Shown here: one piece after another, positions 8,046-14,705 of the stretch | Layout: each line of letters opens with the position of its first letter | Numbering within the stretch: position 1 is the stretch's first letter | NCBI GenBank assembly: GCA_035936415.1 | Contig: DASYWD010000046.1 | Coordinates: forward strand, 1-47,428 | Direction: 5' to 3' | Source of the DNA: Longimicrobiaceae bacterium | GTDB taxonomy: Bacteria; Gemmatimonadota; Gemmatimonadetes; Longimicrobiales; Longimicrobiaceae | DNA length: 47,428 nt | Notes under the pieces: model-generated | Seen by the model: only the letters and a program-made list of their open reading frames with translations | Databases searched by the model: none | What the model was told of the DNA's origin: nothing | Translations under genes and position numbers: made by a program

Positions 8046-8852
8046 ATGTGGCCGACACTCACTCTGCGGGACTGGGATCATTTTCTTCGAATAGCCTCCC
8101 ACCTGTCGTACCAGCCACCTCACGAAGTAGCGTACCTTGCTCGGGGTCAGGCAAACGCCAGTTGGACGCTCTCCACGTCGCTTCAGAGAAGCGGCGGTGA
8201 CGAGTGTGATATTCGCGGCGCAATGCAAATCGAGAGGTATCTTCTCGAATCCTTCCAAGAGGAGGTTCATCTACATCTCCGTGCAGCATCTCTTCCCACC
8301 TCCGGCAGCCTTCTCGAGTGGTGGGCACTGATGCAGCACCATGGAGCACCCACTCGGTTACTGGACTGGACCAAATCGCCCTACGTGGCTGCGTATTTTG
8401 CCGTCGAACAACAATGGGACCAGGATGGAGCGATATGGCTTTTCCACGTTGCCACCGTCACCCATTGGGCAACTCAGCAGCATGGTGATCTCGATTATGT
8501 ATCGAATGCCGTGCTTACGAATCCTGAAGCTGGCCCGCGCCTATTCTACTGGGCTCCGCAGAAGAGGACCGAGCGGATGATCGCGCAACAGGGCGCATTC
8601 ACCGCATGTCTTAGTCCGTCTAACGATCACGGCAGCTTGATTGAAGCCGCATGCGGCCCAGAGCATGGCACTGGTTCAGATGAAGTTTACCGGAAACTGA
8701 TTATCCCTGCGGAATTGAAGCCCCGATTTCTACGGCAACTTCGTCAGATGAACGTAACAGCGAGTGCGCTGTTTCCCGGCGTTGATGGTTTGGGACGTTC
8801 CATGGCTGAACTAGCTCGATTGAGCGTGCAATACCTACCGCGTAACAGCTAG
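8046..8852 (+). CDS. FRG-domain protein
   Basis: 268 residues. The FRG domain is recognised by LARGQANASWTLSTSLQR (residues 31-48) and the later HHGAPTRLLDWTKSPYVAAY (98-117). The family is named for its F/R/G motif; its function is poorly known, and members occur in mobile and defence-type islands. No signal peptide or membrane segment. An AGGAG abuts the ATG, which is unusually close for a ribosome binding site. Base composition is clearly more A/T-rich than the flanking chromosome, a sign of transfer. It is followed by the second leader repeat and then a HEPN-like gene. Confidence 0.85.
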   Translation: MWPTLTLRDWDHFLRIASHLSYQPPHEVAYLARGQANASWTLSTSLQRSGGDECDIRGAMQIERYLLESFQEEVHLHLRAASLPTSGSLLEWWALMQHHGAPTRLLDWTKSPYVAAYFAVEQQWDQDGAIWLFHVATVTHWATQQHGDLDYVSNAVLTNPEAGPRLFYWAPQKRTERMIAQQGAFTACLSPSNDHGSLIEAACGPEHGTGSDEVYRKLIIPAELKPRFLRQLRQMNVTASALFPGVDGLGRSMAELARLSVQYLPRNS

Positions 8853-8931
8853 TCTAGGCGCCCGCTCGGGCGGGGTTCCTGCGGGGGTCCACTTGCGCGC
8901 GACCGCGTCCCGGTGCAGATACAAGGCGTCC
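8853..8931 (+). repeat. Leader repeat copy B (upstream of HEPN-like gene)
   Basis: Begins directly after the FRG stop with TCTAGGCGCCCGC (a small CGCCCG/CGGGCG hairpin) and ends GATACAAGGCG. Related to 7936-8013 over its length, best over CCACTTGCGCGCGACCG. Confidence 0.6.
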
Positions 8932-8964
8932 ACTCGTGTCGGCATCAACCGATTGCCAGGGGAT

Positions 8965-9771
8965 ATGGGATCACCACAAGAGCGTGCCATCGTACTTCCC
9001 TTCTTCCATGCGCCCAAGCACCCGCTCCGCGCTGAGCATGGCATCTTTCGCCCCATGACCATGGATGAAATAGAAATAGAGTACGGAAATGCAGACTTCT
9101 TTACTATCCGTGCCGCGGATCTGGACTTCATTCTCGGTCCAGGGAAGCGGTCGGATAGTTTTGAAACGCATCGTTGGACCGTTCTCGAGCTTGCCGAATC
9201 AGTGGTGCCTTCTCGCTGTTACTCTGCCCTGCTTGATTTGCTGTCCGGCGAGTGGAAATACGAAATGCTTTGGAGAGAGCATTTGCGGTCCGGCAAGGAC
9301 AAAACGTCCCGGCCGCACCCGCGCAAGCAGCGGCTATCGGAGTCCTTCCTCAGCCGCTTCAACTCTGGCAGTTCTCTTCTTCATAAGGAACGAAGGCTGC
9401 GCGTGGCCCTACTCAGGTGGGAGGGATCATACCAGCGCACCGACCCGCTCGATACGGTTCTTGATTGCTGCTCCTGCCTTGAGGCCTCATTCCAAATGGG
9501 AGACGAACTTCGATTACGAACGGCTCTCGCGGTGTACTATACCGTGCGAACGGGGAAGAAAAACGCCTTTCGCTCGGTGTACACCATGTACGGAGTTCGA
9601 AACAAGTTCATCCATGGAGCGAGCATCCCAGAGGTATCCTCTCAGGAATGGCGACGGTACATTGAGATCACGGCGGCACTCTTGCAGGAGTTCATCTCCC
9701 ACGGAAGAATGCCGAACGCCGAGTCGATGAATCGCTCCATTCTCAGCCACTTCGGCGGTGGGGATGAGTAG
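8965..9771 (+). CDS. HEPN-like accessory protein
   Basis: 268 residues from the ATG at 8965 (preceded by CAGGGG). I do not recognise the N-terminal half. The C-terminal half is helical and contains VRNKFIHG at residues 211-218. This R-N-x3-H arrangement (Arg212, His217) is the catalytic-type motif of HEPN domains (RX4-6H), which in many toxin and defence proteins form RNase sites. The overall layout resembles Apea-like HEPN proteins. Low-GC coding, same strand as the FRG gene, with an attC-like hairpin just after the stop. RNase function is inference from the motif. Confidence 0.65.
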   Translation: MGSPQERAIVLPFFHAPKHPLRAEHGIFRPMTMDEIEIEYGNADFFTIRAADLDFILGPGKRSDSFETHRWTVLELAESVVPSRCYSALLDLLSGEWKYEMLWREHLRSGKDKTSRPHPRKQRLSESFLSRFNSGSSLLHKERRLRVALLRWEGSYQRTDPLDTVLDCCSCLEASFQMGDELRLRTALAVYYTVRTGKKNAFRSVYTMYGVRNKFIHGASIPEVSSQEWRRYIEITAALLQEFISHGRMPNAESMNRSILSHFGGGDE

Positions 9772-9777
9772 CACTCT

Positions 9778-9885
9778 ACCAGGTGCGCGTAGCGAGCGAA
9801 CGCAGGCGACCCACGGCCGCGACCTTCTGCGCAACCCGCTGACTTGCGTACCGGCCGTGGGCGTCTGATCCTGGTTCCGTTAGGC
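9778..9885 (+). repeat. attC-like imperfect inverted repeat
   Basis: Begins 7 bases after the HEPN-like stop. ACCAGG (9778-9783) pairs with CCTGGT (9870-9875), and inner CCACGGCC (9811-9818) pairs with GGCCGTGG (9853-9860). It ends in GTTAGGC (9879-9885), a perfect match to the integron core GTTRRRY. The block GCAGGCGACccacGGCC is the same as GCAGGCGACatgcGGCC in the repeats at 20.1 and 22.4 kb, linking both arrays. Confidence 0.6.
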
Positions 9886-9947
9886 CGGCAATAATCGACG
9901 CCGTTCTCGTCTACTTCCACGGATCAACCCTCAACACGCGAGGTTTG

Positions 9948-10232
9948 GTGGTGCCAGAATCCATAGTAATCAGCCTTCGCGACGAAGGTGACGGCTGTAC
10001 CTACTCACTGGTAATGTCAGCGGATGATCTATTCAGGTTGCGCGCGATGCCGGAGACAAGCAGTATCGAGGTCGAACTGCCAAGCATCCAAGGCGCAGCG
10101 TACCAGAATGGTGATGCCATTCACATCAAGCATGCGAACGACGGTAAGTGGGGCTGGATCAACGTTAACACCGATGCCCTAAACTTACAGATTGACGAAC
10201 TCATTCGAGAGCACCTTTCGCCAGAGGACTAG
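9948..10232 (+). CDS. Hypothetical small acidic protein
   Basis: About 94 residues; GTG at 9948 or 9951 both fit the GAGG upstream (a TTG at 9945 is also in frame). The protein is acidic with alternating strand-like segments (IVISLRDEGDGCTYSLVMSA; IHIKHANDGKWGWINV) and a helical end. No family recognised. It sits one gene per unit between an attC-like site and the HU-like operon, and has the same relatively A/T-rich composition. Confidence 0.6.
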   Translation: MVPESIVISLRDEGDGCTYSLVMSADDLFRLRAMPETSSIEVELPSIQGAAYQNGDAIHIKHANDGKWGWINVNTDALNLQIDELIREHLSPED

Positions 10233-10324
10233 GATCCATATGGCTGGGGCTAATACGGCTGAGGCACCGCGGTACCTCAAGGTGTCGGGATCACACACAT
10301 GGTTTCAACCGGAGGTGATCCAAA

Positions 10325-10464
10325 ATGACGGAAACTCATGCGGTCGAAGCGCGCCGGAGTGAGCTGGAGAGCCGCGCGAGACGATCCTGGAGGCGGTGCA
10401 GCAGGGCGGGGTCGAGGGCGCACTCCACGCGGCGCGGAGCTGGGGTGAGCAGGGGGCCCATTGA
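10325..10464 (+). pseudogene. Small frameshifted reading frame with a consensus Shine-Dalgarno
   Basis: GGAGGTGATC (10311-10320) is a perfect anti-16S match, 4 bases before an ATG at 10325 (MTETHAVEARRSELESRA). The good coding signal then shifts frame near 10385 and continues as ETILEAVQQGGVEGALHAAR to a TGA at 10462-10464. Read together this is a plausible ~45-residue protein with one base lost. The TGA overlaps the TTG start of the HU-like gene (TTGA), so the pair looks like a translationally coupled operon. It may be a broken gene, or the second half could start at an internal GTG. Confidence 0.35.
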
Positions 10465-10772
10465 GGGCGACGGGGCTACTGAGGAATCCAGGACGGGGAC
10501 GTCTGGCCGAGCGCATCGAACGGAAGAAGTTCGTCCGCAGGCTCGCCGAGCGGATGCAGGCCGACGACGCCACCGCCGCTGCCTGGCTCGACGGGATGGT
10601 CGAGGAGATGGACCAGCCCTTCCGGTCGGGTACGGGGCTCACTCTTCCCGGGCTCGGCGGCTTCTACCTGGACCGGAGGCGGGACCGCTGGGCCTTCAAG
10701 CCAGAGACTGCGCGCGCTCTTCGGCTGGTCGTCGTCGTACAGGGGCCCGCTGTAGCCCTGGGAGGAGCTTGA
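10461..10772 (+). CDS. HU/IHF-like DNA-binding protein
   Basis: 103 residues from the TTG at 10461. Residues about 18-85 follow the HU fold: helical IERKKFVRRLAERM, AAAWLDGMVEEMDQ, then GTGLTLPGLGGFYLDRRRDR, which matches the 'V-LPGFGTF-V--R' core of HU. The usual long DNA-binding arm is short. A TTGA overlap with the upstream frame supports the start. A terminator follows at once. A 3' fragment of a close paralogue survives at 21842-21946. Divergent from housekeeping HU, so probably an accessory nucleoid-type protein. Confidence 0.6.
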   Translation: MRATGLLRNPGRGRLAERIERKKFVRRLAERMQADDATAAAWLDGMVEEMDQPFRSGTGLTLPGLGGFYLDRRRDRWAFKPETARALRLVVVVQGPAVALGGA

Positions 10773-10773
10773 G

Positions 10774-10808
10774 GAGCCCCGCTGCGACCTTCGCGGCGGG
10801 GCTCTTTC
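10774..10808 (+). terminator. Rho-independent terminator after the HU-like gene
   Basis: GAGCCCCGC (10774-10782) pairs perfectly with GCGGGGCTC (10796-10804), followed by TTTC. It may also serve the minus-strand debris that ends just downstream. Confidence 0.75.
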
Positions 10809-10830
10809 ATTCAGGCGCCTTGGTTCCGGA

Positions 10831-11047
10831 TCACCCTTCCCCCACCGCCGTCAGCCCCGCCACGAAGTCGAGTCCCTCCCGCATCCGTTCCACCACCGCC
10901 CAGCGTTGAAGCGCATTTAGTTCCCGTACTCCTCGGTGGACGATAACGCCGGACCCGGCGCCACGCTCAGGCCGCGCGCCAGCGCCCGCTGCTGCAGTTC
11001 CACCGTGTCGGTCCCTTCCGCCAGCTGCAGGAGCTCTCGAAGTGCAG
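10831..11047 (-). pseudogene. Remnant of a MocR/GntR-type PLP aminotransferase C-terminus
   Basis: On the minus strand, LQLAEGTDTVELQQRALARG followed by LSVAPGPALSSTEEYGN reads like the C-terminal small domain of MocR-family PLP-dependent aminotransferases (pattern 'ELx-RAL--GLSVAPGP-FS---EY-NY-RLN'). A stop and frameshift interrupt it. The continuation LNALQRWAVVERMREGLDF lies in another frame down to 10831. No N-terminal part is present. It is joined upstream to a transposase fragment. Confidence 0.5.
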
Positions 11048-11134
11048 CGGCTGCTGCCCGGCGGGAGCGAAGACCGCGATCGTGAGGGAGTCCTTGTGTA
11101 CGTCCATCCCCAGGTACAAAATGGATGCAGACAT
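11048..11134 (-). mobile_element. IS110-family transposase N-terminal fragment
   Basis: ATG at 11134 (minus) begins MSASILYLGMDVHKDSLTI and continues for about 29 residues. The GMDVHKDS motif with its first catalytic Asp is characteristic of IS110-family DEDD transposases. The frame then breaks into aminotransferase debris, so only the extreme N-terminus remains and the element is inactive. Confidence 0.65.
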
Positions 11135-11314
11135 GGGCGGGCCCTCCGTGTGGCTGCGAGTCGTATCTCGCATGTGGCTCTGGCACCTCCAGGGGCGCTA
11201 ACCCGCGATACTCCCCGGAGGCCCGCCCTTCCATATTGTTTAGGCGGGCCTCGGCGCCAAGCTTGCATGTGGCCCACTAGACCCTGTCATCCCGTTTCAA
11301 GCTCCCCCTGATCT

Positions 11315-12157
11315 ATGCCACGAGTCACACCGAGCGTCGTGGTCAGTTTCCTCGACCAGGCGTTCCCATCTCTCCGCGGTGGAACTTCCGACTTCTACCT
11401 CGATTTTTCACACGCGCAGACGGTGGCAGCTGCCTTGGCGCTCATAGACGAGTTGCCTGCTGAACTATACGCGCTCCTCGGAACGGATCAGTACGCGCTC
11501 TACACGGCCGCCGTGGCTGTCGTGAGGAATACTTTGGAGGGGTGGCATTCTGGTGCGCATCCAGGGCACCAGAACCAACTCCGTGCTCTTGTGGCGCTCC
11601 ACGGGAGACACCCGCTGATTATTATCAAGAACACACTCTTGGATTGTCCCGACGAAGTACCTCGCCCGGACACACCCGGCTTAGCATTTGTGCCGGAACC
11701 ACTTCGATCCTCGATCAGGCTCGATATCAGCACGAGCTACTCTGCACATGCAAACGGCGTGTACAAGGCTGCTGCTGTACTCGCTGGGTCAGTGATAGAG
11801 GCCCTTCTCCTTTGGCGTATTCAGCAGGAGGATCAATCGCAACTGAAAGCAGCGCACCAGCAGTGGGCGAGTAGCCGGACCCAGGGGGCAGCACCAAAGA
11901 AGTTCCGAGATCCTGTGACGTGGACTCTTGATGAGTACATTGGTGTGGCCTTGGAACTGGAGGTCATCTCTGATCGAATCGCCTCAGCAGCTAGCCTCGC
12001 GCAGCATTTCCGAAACCTAATACACCCCGGGAAGGAACAGCGGCTGGCCGAGACGAATACTCGCGGCACTGCTACTCTCGCCGTGGGCGCAATGCAGCGC
12101 GTGGTCGAACATCTCGAGGCTCGCTATAGCCGTATTCCATCAAGGCCGCCCGCCTAG
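11315..12157 (+). CDS. HEPN-like accessory protein
   Basis: 280 residues, no signal peptide or membrane segment. Helical throughout. Residues 150-170 (KAAAVLAGSVIEALLLWRI) and 225-240 (SLAQHFRNLIHPGKE) match the two-helix arrangement of abortive-infection or DUF4145-type HEPN-like proteins, with Arg233-Asn234...His237 giving R-N-x2-H. The N-terminal 140 residues are not recognised. A/T-richer coding than the chromosome. The stop codon lies inside the left arm of a strong inverted repeat. An RNA-related role is inference. Confidence 0.6.
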   Translation: MPRVTPSVVVSFLDQAFPSLRGGTSDFYLDFSHAQTVAAALALIDELPAELYALLGTDQYALYTAAVAVVRNTLEGWHSGAHPGHQNQLRALVALHGRHPLIIIKNTLLDCPDEVPRPDTPGLAFVPEPLRSSIRLDISTSYSAHANGVYKAAAVLAGSVIEALLLWRIQQEDQSQLKAAHQQWASSRTQGAAPKKFRDPVTWTLDEYIGVALELEVISDRIASAASLAQHFRNLIHPGKEQRLAETNTRGTATLAVGAMQRVVEHLEARYSRIPSRPPA

Positions 12158-12258
12158 AGCGGTTTGCGAGTGAGTGCTGAGGAACCGCCACAGATACGCG
12201 CCGCGCTGCTTAGACCCGGCGCGGCGAGGCTTCGGACCGCCTGCAAACCGCTCTAGGC
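12152..12258 (+). repeat. Long inverted repeat, attC-like
   Basis: GCCTAGAGCGGTTTGC (12152-12167) is perfectly complementary to 12243-12258. Inside lies a second stem (GCGCCGCGC with GCGCGGCG), giving a 107-base two-stem hairpin that includes the stop codon of the preceding gene. The outer ends GCCTAGA/TCTAGGC resemble degenerate integron cores (GCCTAAC/GTTAGGC). There is no T-run on either side, so a simple terminator is less likely. Confidence 0.6.
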
Positions 12259-12361
12259 GCGCTCTCCGTACTTTCTCTGCTTCGGTGCCGGCGCGCTCCG
12301 TTGCGCATCTCAATCCGGCTCCTCCTGCGGGGATCAAGTCAACACAGGTACCGACCAGCTC

Positions 12362-12877
12362 ATGTCCGTTGATCTCGACGACCTCAAGCCTTTCTTCGAG
12401 GCATTCCAGGCCGAGACTGATCGTGCCTGTGGCGTGCTTGCGGGAGCGTTGCTCGACACGCTGCTTGAGCGGCTACTTCGGTTAGCACTCCCGGAAGCCG
12501 GGAACGAAGTCTTTCAGGGCGCTGCTCCTCTTGCATCCTTTTCGGCGAAGATCGACATGGCCTACTACATGCGCCTACTCTCGGAAGAGGATCGTCGAGA
12601 TCTGCACCTAGTGAGAAAGATCCGGAACGATTTCGCCCACGCGGTAGACCATACCCTCGGGTTCAGTGCGCCGAACGTTGCGAATCGCGTGCGAGAATTG
12701 CGGCTCCCGAAGCTCCTCTACGAGAGCCCAACCCTGCACGTCTCGGATGAGACATCTCGCGGCCGCTTTCAGGTCGGTGTCGGAATCCTCTCCTACCTGC
12801 TGACCGATGTACGTCCGCGGCAGTTCGTTCCGTTCCGGCGTCCAACAAATTTCAGTGAGACCATCCGGCTCGCCTAG
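12362..12877 (+). CDS. MltR-like HEPN-fold protein
   Basis: 171 residues. The arrangement VLAGALLDTLLERLLRLAL, then LASFSAKIDMAYYMRLLSEE, then LHLVRKIRNDFAHAVD matches the MltR (mannitol operon repressor-like) family. Arg88-Asn89-Asp90...His93 gives the R-N-D-x2-H form of the HEPN RX4H motif. MltR relatives are small helical proteins; some are annotated as repressors without a DNA-binding motif. There is no mannitol operon here, so regulation of that pathway is unlikely. The stop codon is within the left core of an attC-like site. Confidence 0.75.
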   Translation: MSVDLDDLKPFFEAFQAETDRACGVLAGALLDTLLERLLRLALPEAGNEVFQGAAPLASFSAKIDMAYYMRLLSEEDRRDLHLVRKIRNDFAHAVDHTLGFSAPNVANRVRELRLPKLLYESPTLHVSDETSRGRFQVGVGILSYLLTDVRPRQFVPFRRPTNFSETIRLA

Positions 12878-12963
12878 CGAATGCGCTGCAGGCGACATGC
12901 AGCTGACCGTTTAATCGCTTGGTGGGTTGAGCGTCAGTCGCACTTCGGCGAGAGTCGTTGGGC
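12872..12963 (+). repeat. attC-like site after the MltR-like gene
   Basis: Left core GCCTAGC (12872-12878, containing the TAG stop) and right core GTTGGGC (12957-12963, a perfect GTTRRRY). The interior begins GAATGCGCTGCAGGCGACATGC, matching the repeat at 19.31 kb (GTGCGCTGCAGGCGACATGC) over 18 of 20 bases. Confidence 0.65.
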
Positions 12964-13138
12964 CTACTCGACCTGCTGGCCGGTCTGGAGGCTGGCGAGC
13001 TTCCGGGAGTCGAGAGGCGCGCGTAGTCGCGTGCCGCTCATTCGGCTGATGGCGCGGCCACCTGCACTCGGCAACTCAGCCATCCGCGGGCTGGGGCCTG
13101 AGCAGTGCCTTATACCGGCATGATGGATGAAGTCGAGC

Positions 13139-14425
13139 TCAGAGGCGACCCGGTTGTCCACCCAAAGCCCGCAAATCGGCCGCTACCCGCTCCATCTCGC
13201 AAACGAGGTTCGACTCCTGATAGATCTCGCTCGCCTTCCGCAGGTAATCGGGCGCCTCTGCAGTATGGCCGCAGCCGTGGAGGAACAGGCCGTATTCGTG
13301 ATACACGGCTGCCTCGCGCAGGGGCGGCACCCTTTGCTCACGGCACAGTTCCAGAGCCTGCTCGTAAAACACGAATCCGTCCGGATCGCACTGCTTCCGC
13401 GCAATGGCGCCGAGCAGCCCGTATACCTCCACCAGAACGGGAACGGACCGCTTCCTGATCGCGATCTCCTCCGCCTTGCGTGCCTCCTCCCTTGCTTCCA
13501 GCAGGCGGTCCTCACGGAGCAGCTTGTGGCCGAGGTCGATGCGAATCCTGATCTCGCACGCTGGATCCCGGGCGTGCTCGACTCCTTTCCGATACGTGCA
13601 TTCCGCACCCAGGGAATCCCCTCGCGCATCGAGCAGGAGGCCGTACTGATGGTACCACGCTGCCATCGCCTGCTCGCAACGAGCAGCCCTGATCGCCTGC
13701 CGCGCGTGCTCCAGCTGCGCCTCCGCCTCGTCGAGCTCCCCGAGCCGGATCGCCAGAGCGGCGAGCTGGCAGAGGAAAGGATGCCTGAACTCTGGGTCCA
13801 GGCCCCAGGCGAGCTGCACCCCCCGCGAGTACCAGGTGTGGGCATGGGCTCGCTCGCCCTGCTCGGCCCAGATTGCTCCCAGACCCTGGCACGACGCGGC
13901 CTGACCGAGGACGTCCTGCGCCTCGACACTCAGGAGGTAGCTCCGCTCGTAGCGGGCCTGGGAATCGGCGAATCGGCCGGCCGAATGGGCTACACGCCCC
14001 AGATGCCGCAGGGCGACGATCTCCGCGCGGCGCTCGGCAGCCTCGGTCGCGACCTCCAGGGCAAGCAGGTAGAGGCGCTCCGCTTCCGTGAGGTCTTCGT
14101 CCGCCTCCTCGAGCTCACCCGCCCAGACGAAGTTGAGGGCGGCCGCCTCGAGCTCCCCGGCTTCGTACGCCCGGATCGCGTCCACGACCAGGGAGCACAC
14201 GTCCTGGAGCCGCTCTCTCGCTTCGGCGGCCAGCGCCTGTGTCTCGCTGCGCAGATCCGCCGGATCGACGACCCGCTTGGACATCGTGGCGTACTTTCCA
14301 GATTTTGCCCAGGTCCGCTGCCTGTCCGGCCGGGAAGCGCCGATGACCGCATCGATCAGCGGGAGAAACTCGGTCGTGTGGGGGATCAGCGAGAGGGCCT
14401 GCTCCACCTGAAGGTTCGAATACAT
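13139..14425 (-). CDS. TPR repeat protein
   Basis: 428 residues of helical tandem repeats without a signal peptide. TPR-like units are visible from about residue 95 (EADEDLTEAERLYLLALEVA; ALRHLGRVAHSAGRFADSQA; LAALAIRLGELDEAEAQLEH; EVYGLLGAIARKQCDPDGFV). This resembles TPR proteins that follow helix-turn-helix regulators, but no DNA-binding domain is present. It is on the opposite strand to the accessory genes to its left. Function unknown; probably a protein-interaction scaffold. Confidence 0.75.
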   Translation of the reverse strand: MYSNLQVEQALSLIPHTTEFLPLIDAVIGASRPDRQRTWAKSGKYATMSKRVVDPADLRSETQALAAEARERLQDVCSLVVDAIRAYEAGELEAAALNFVWAGELEEADEDLTEAERLYLLALEVATEAAERRAEIVALRHLGRVAHSAGRFADSQARYERSYLLSVEAQDVLGQAASCQGLGAIWAEQGERAHAHTWYSRGVQLAWGLDPEFRHPFLCQLAALAIRLGELDEAEAQLEHARQAIRAARCEQAMAAWYHQYGLLLDARGDSLGAECTYRKGVEHARDPACEIRIRIDLGHKLLREDRLLEAREEARKAEEIAIRKRSVPVLVEVYGLLGAIARKQCDPDGFVFYEQALELCREQRVPPLREAAVYHEYGLFLHGCGHTAEAPDYLRKASEIYQESNLVCEMERVAADLRALGGQPGRL

Positions 14426-14639
14426 GGCGACCAGGAGCTGAAGGCCAGGACCAATGTCGCACGTCCGCCCCGGACCCGTCCCGGACGAAGAATGCGCTAC
14501 CTAGCACCGGATGAACGCGGAACACCCCAGCAGGGACCGTGAAAGCTACTCCCGGACAAGAACCGGCCCCCGGAGGCGGATTCCCGGCTTGGACACGGCG
14601 CTGGGCCAAGGAGTTCGGTCCCCTCTTCTGCACGAGAAC

Positions 14640-14670
14640 AGGGCGGGAAGCCGACAGCTCTCCCCGCCCT
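14640..14670 (-). terminator. Possible terminator of the S8 protease gene
   Basis: AGGGCGGG (14640-14647) pairs with CCCGCCCT (14663-14670), 36 bases past the protease stop on the minus strand. The T-run is poor (TGTTCT), so the call is tentative. Confidence 0.45.
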
Positions 14671-14705
14671 GCGCGAACCACCACCTCGGAAGGAGCCGGT
14701 GGAAG

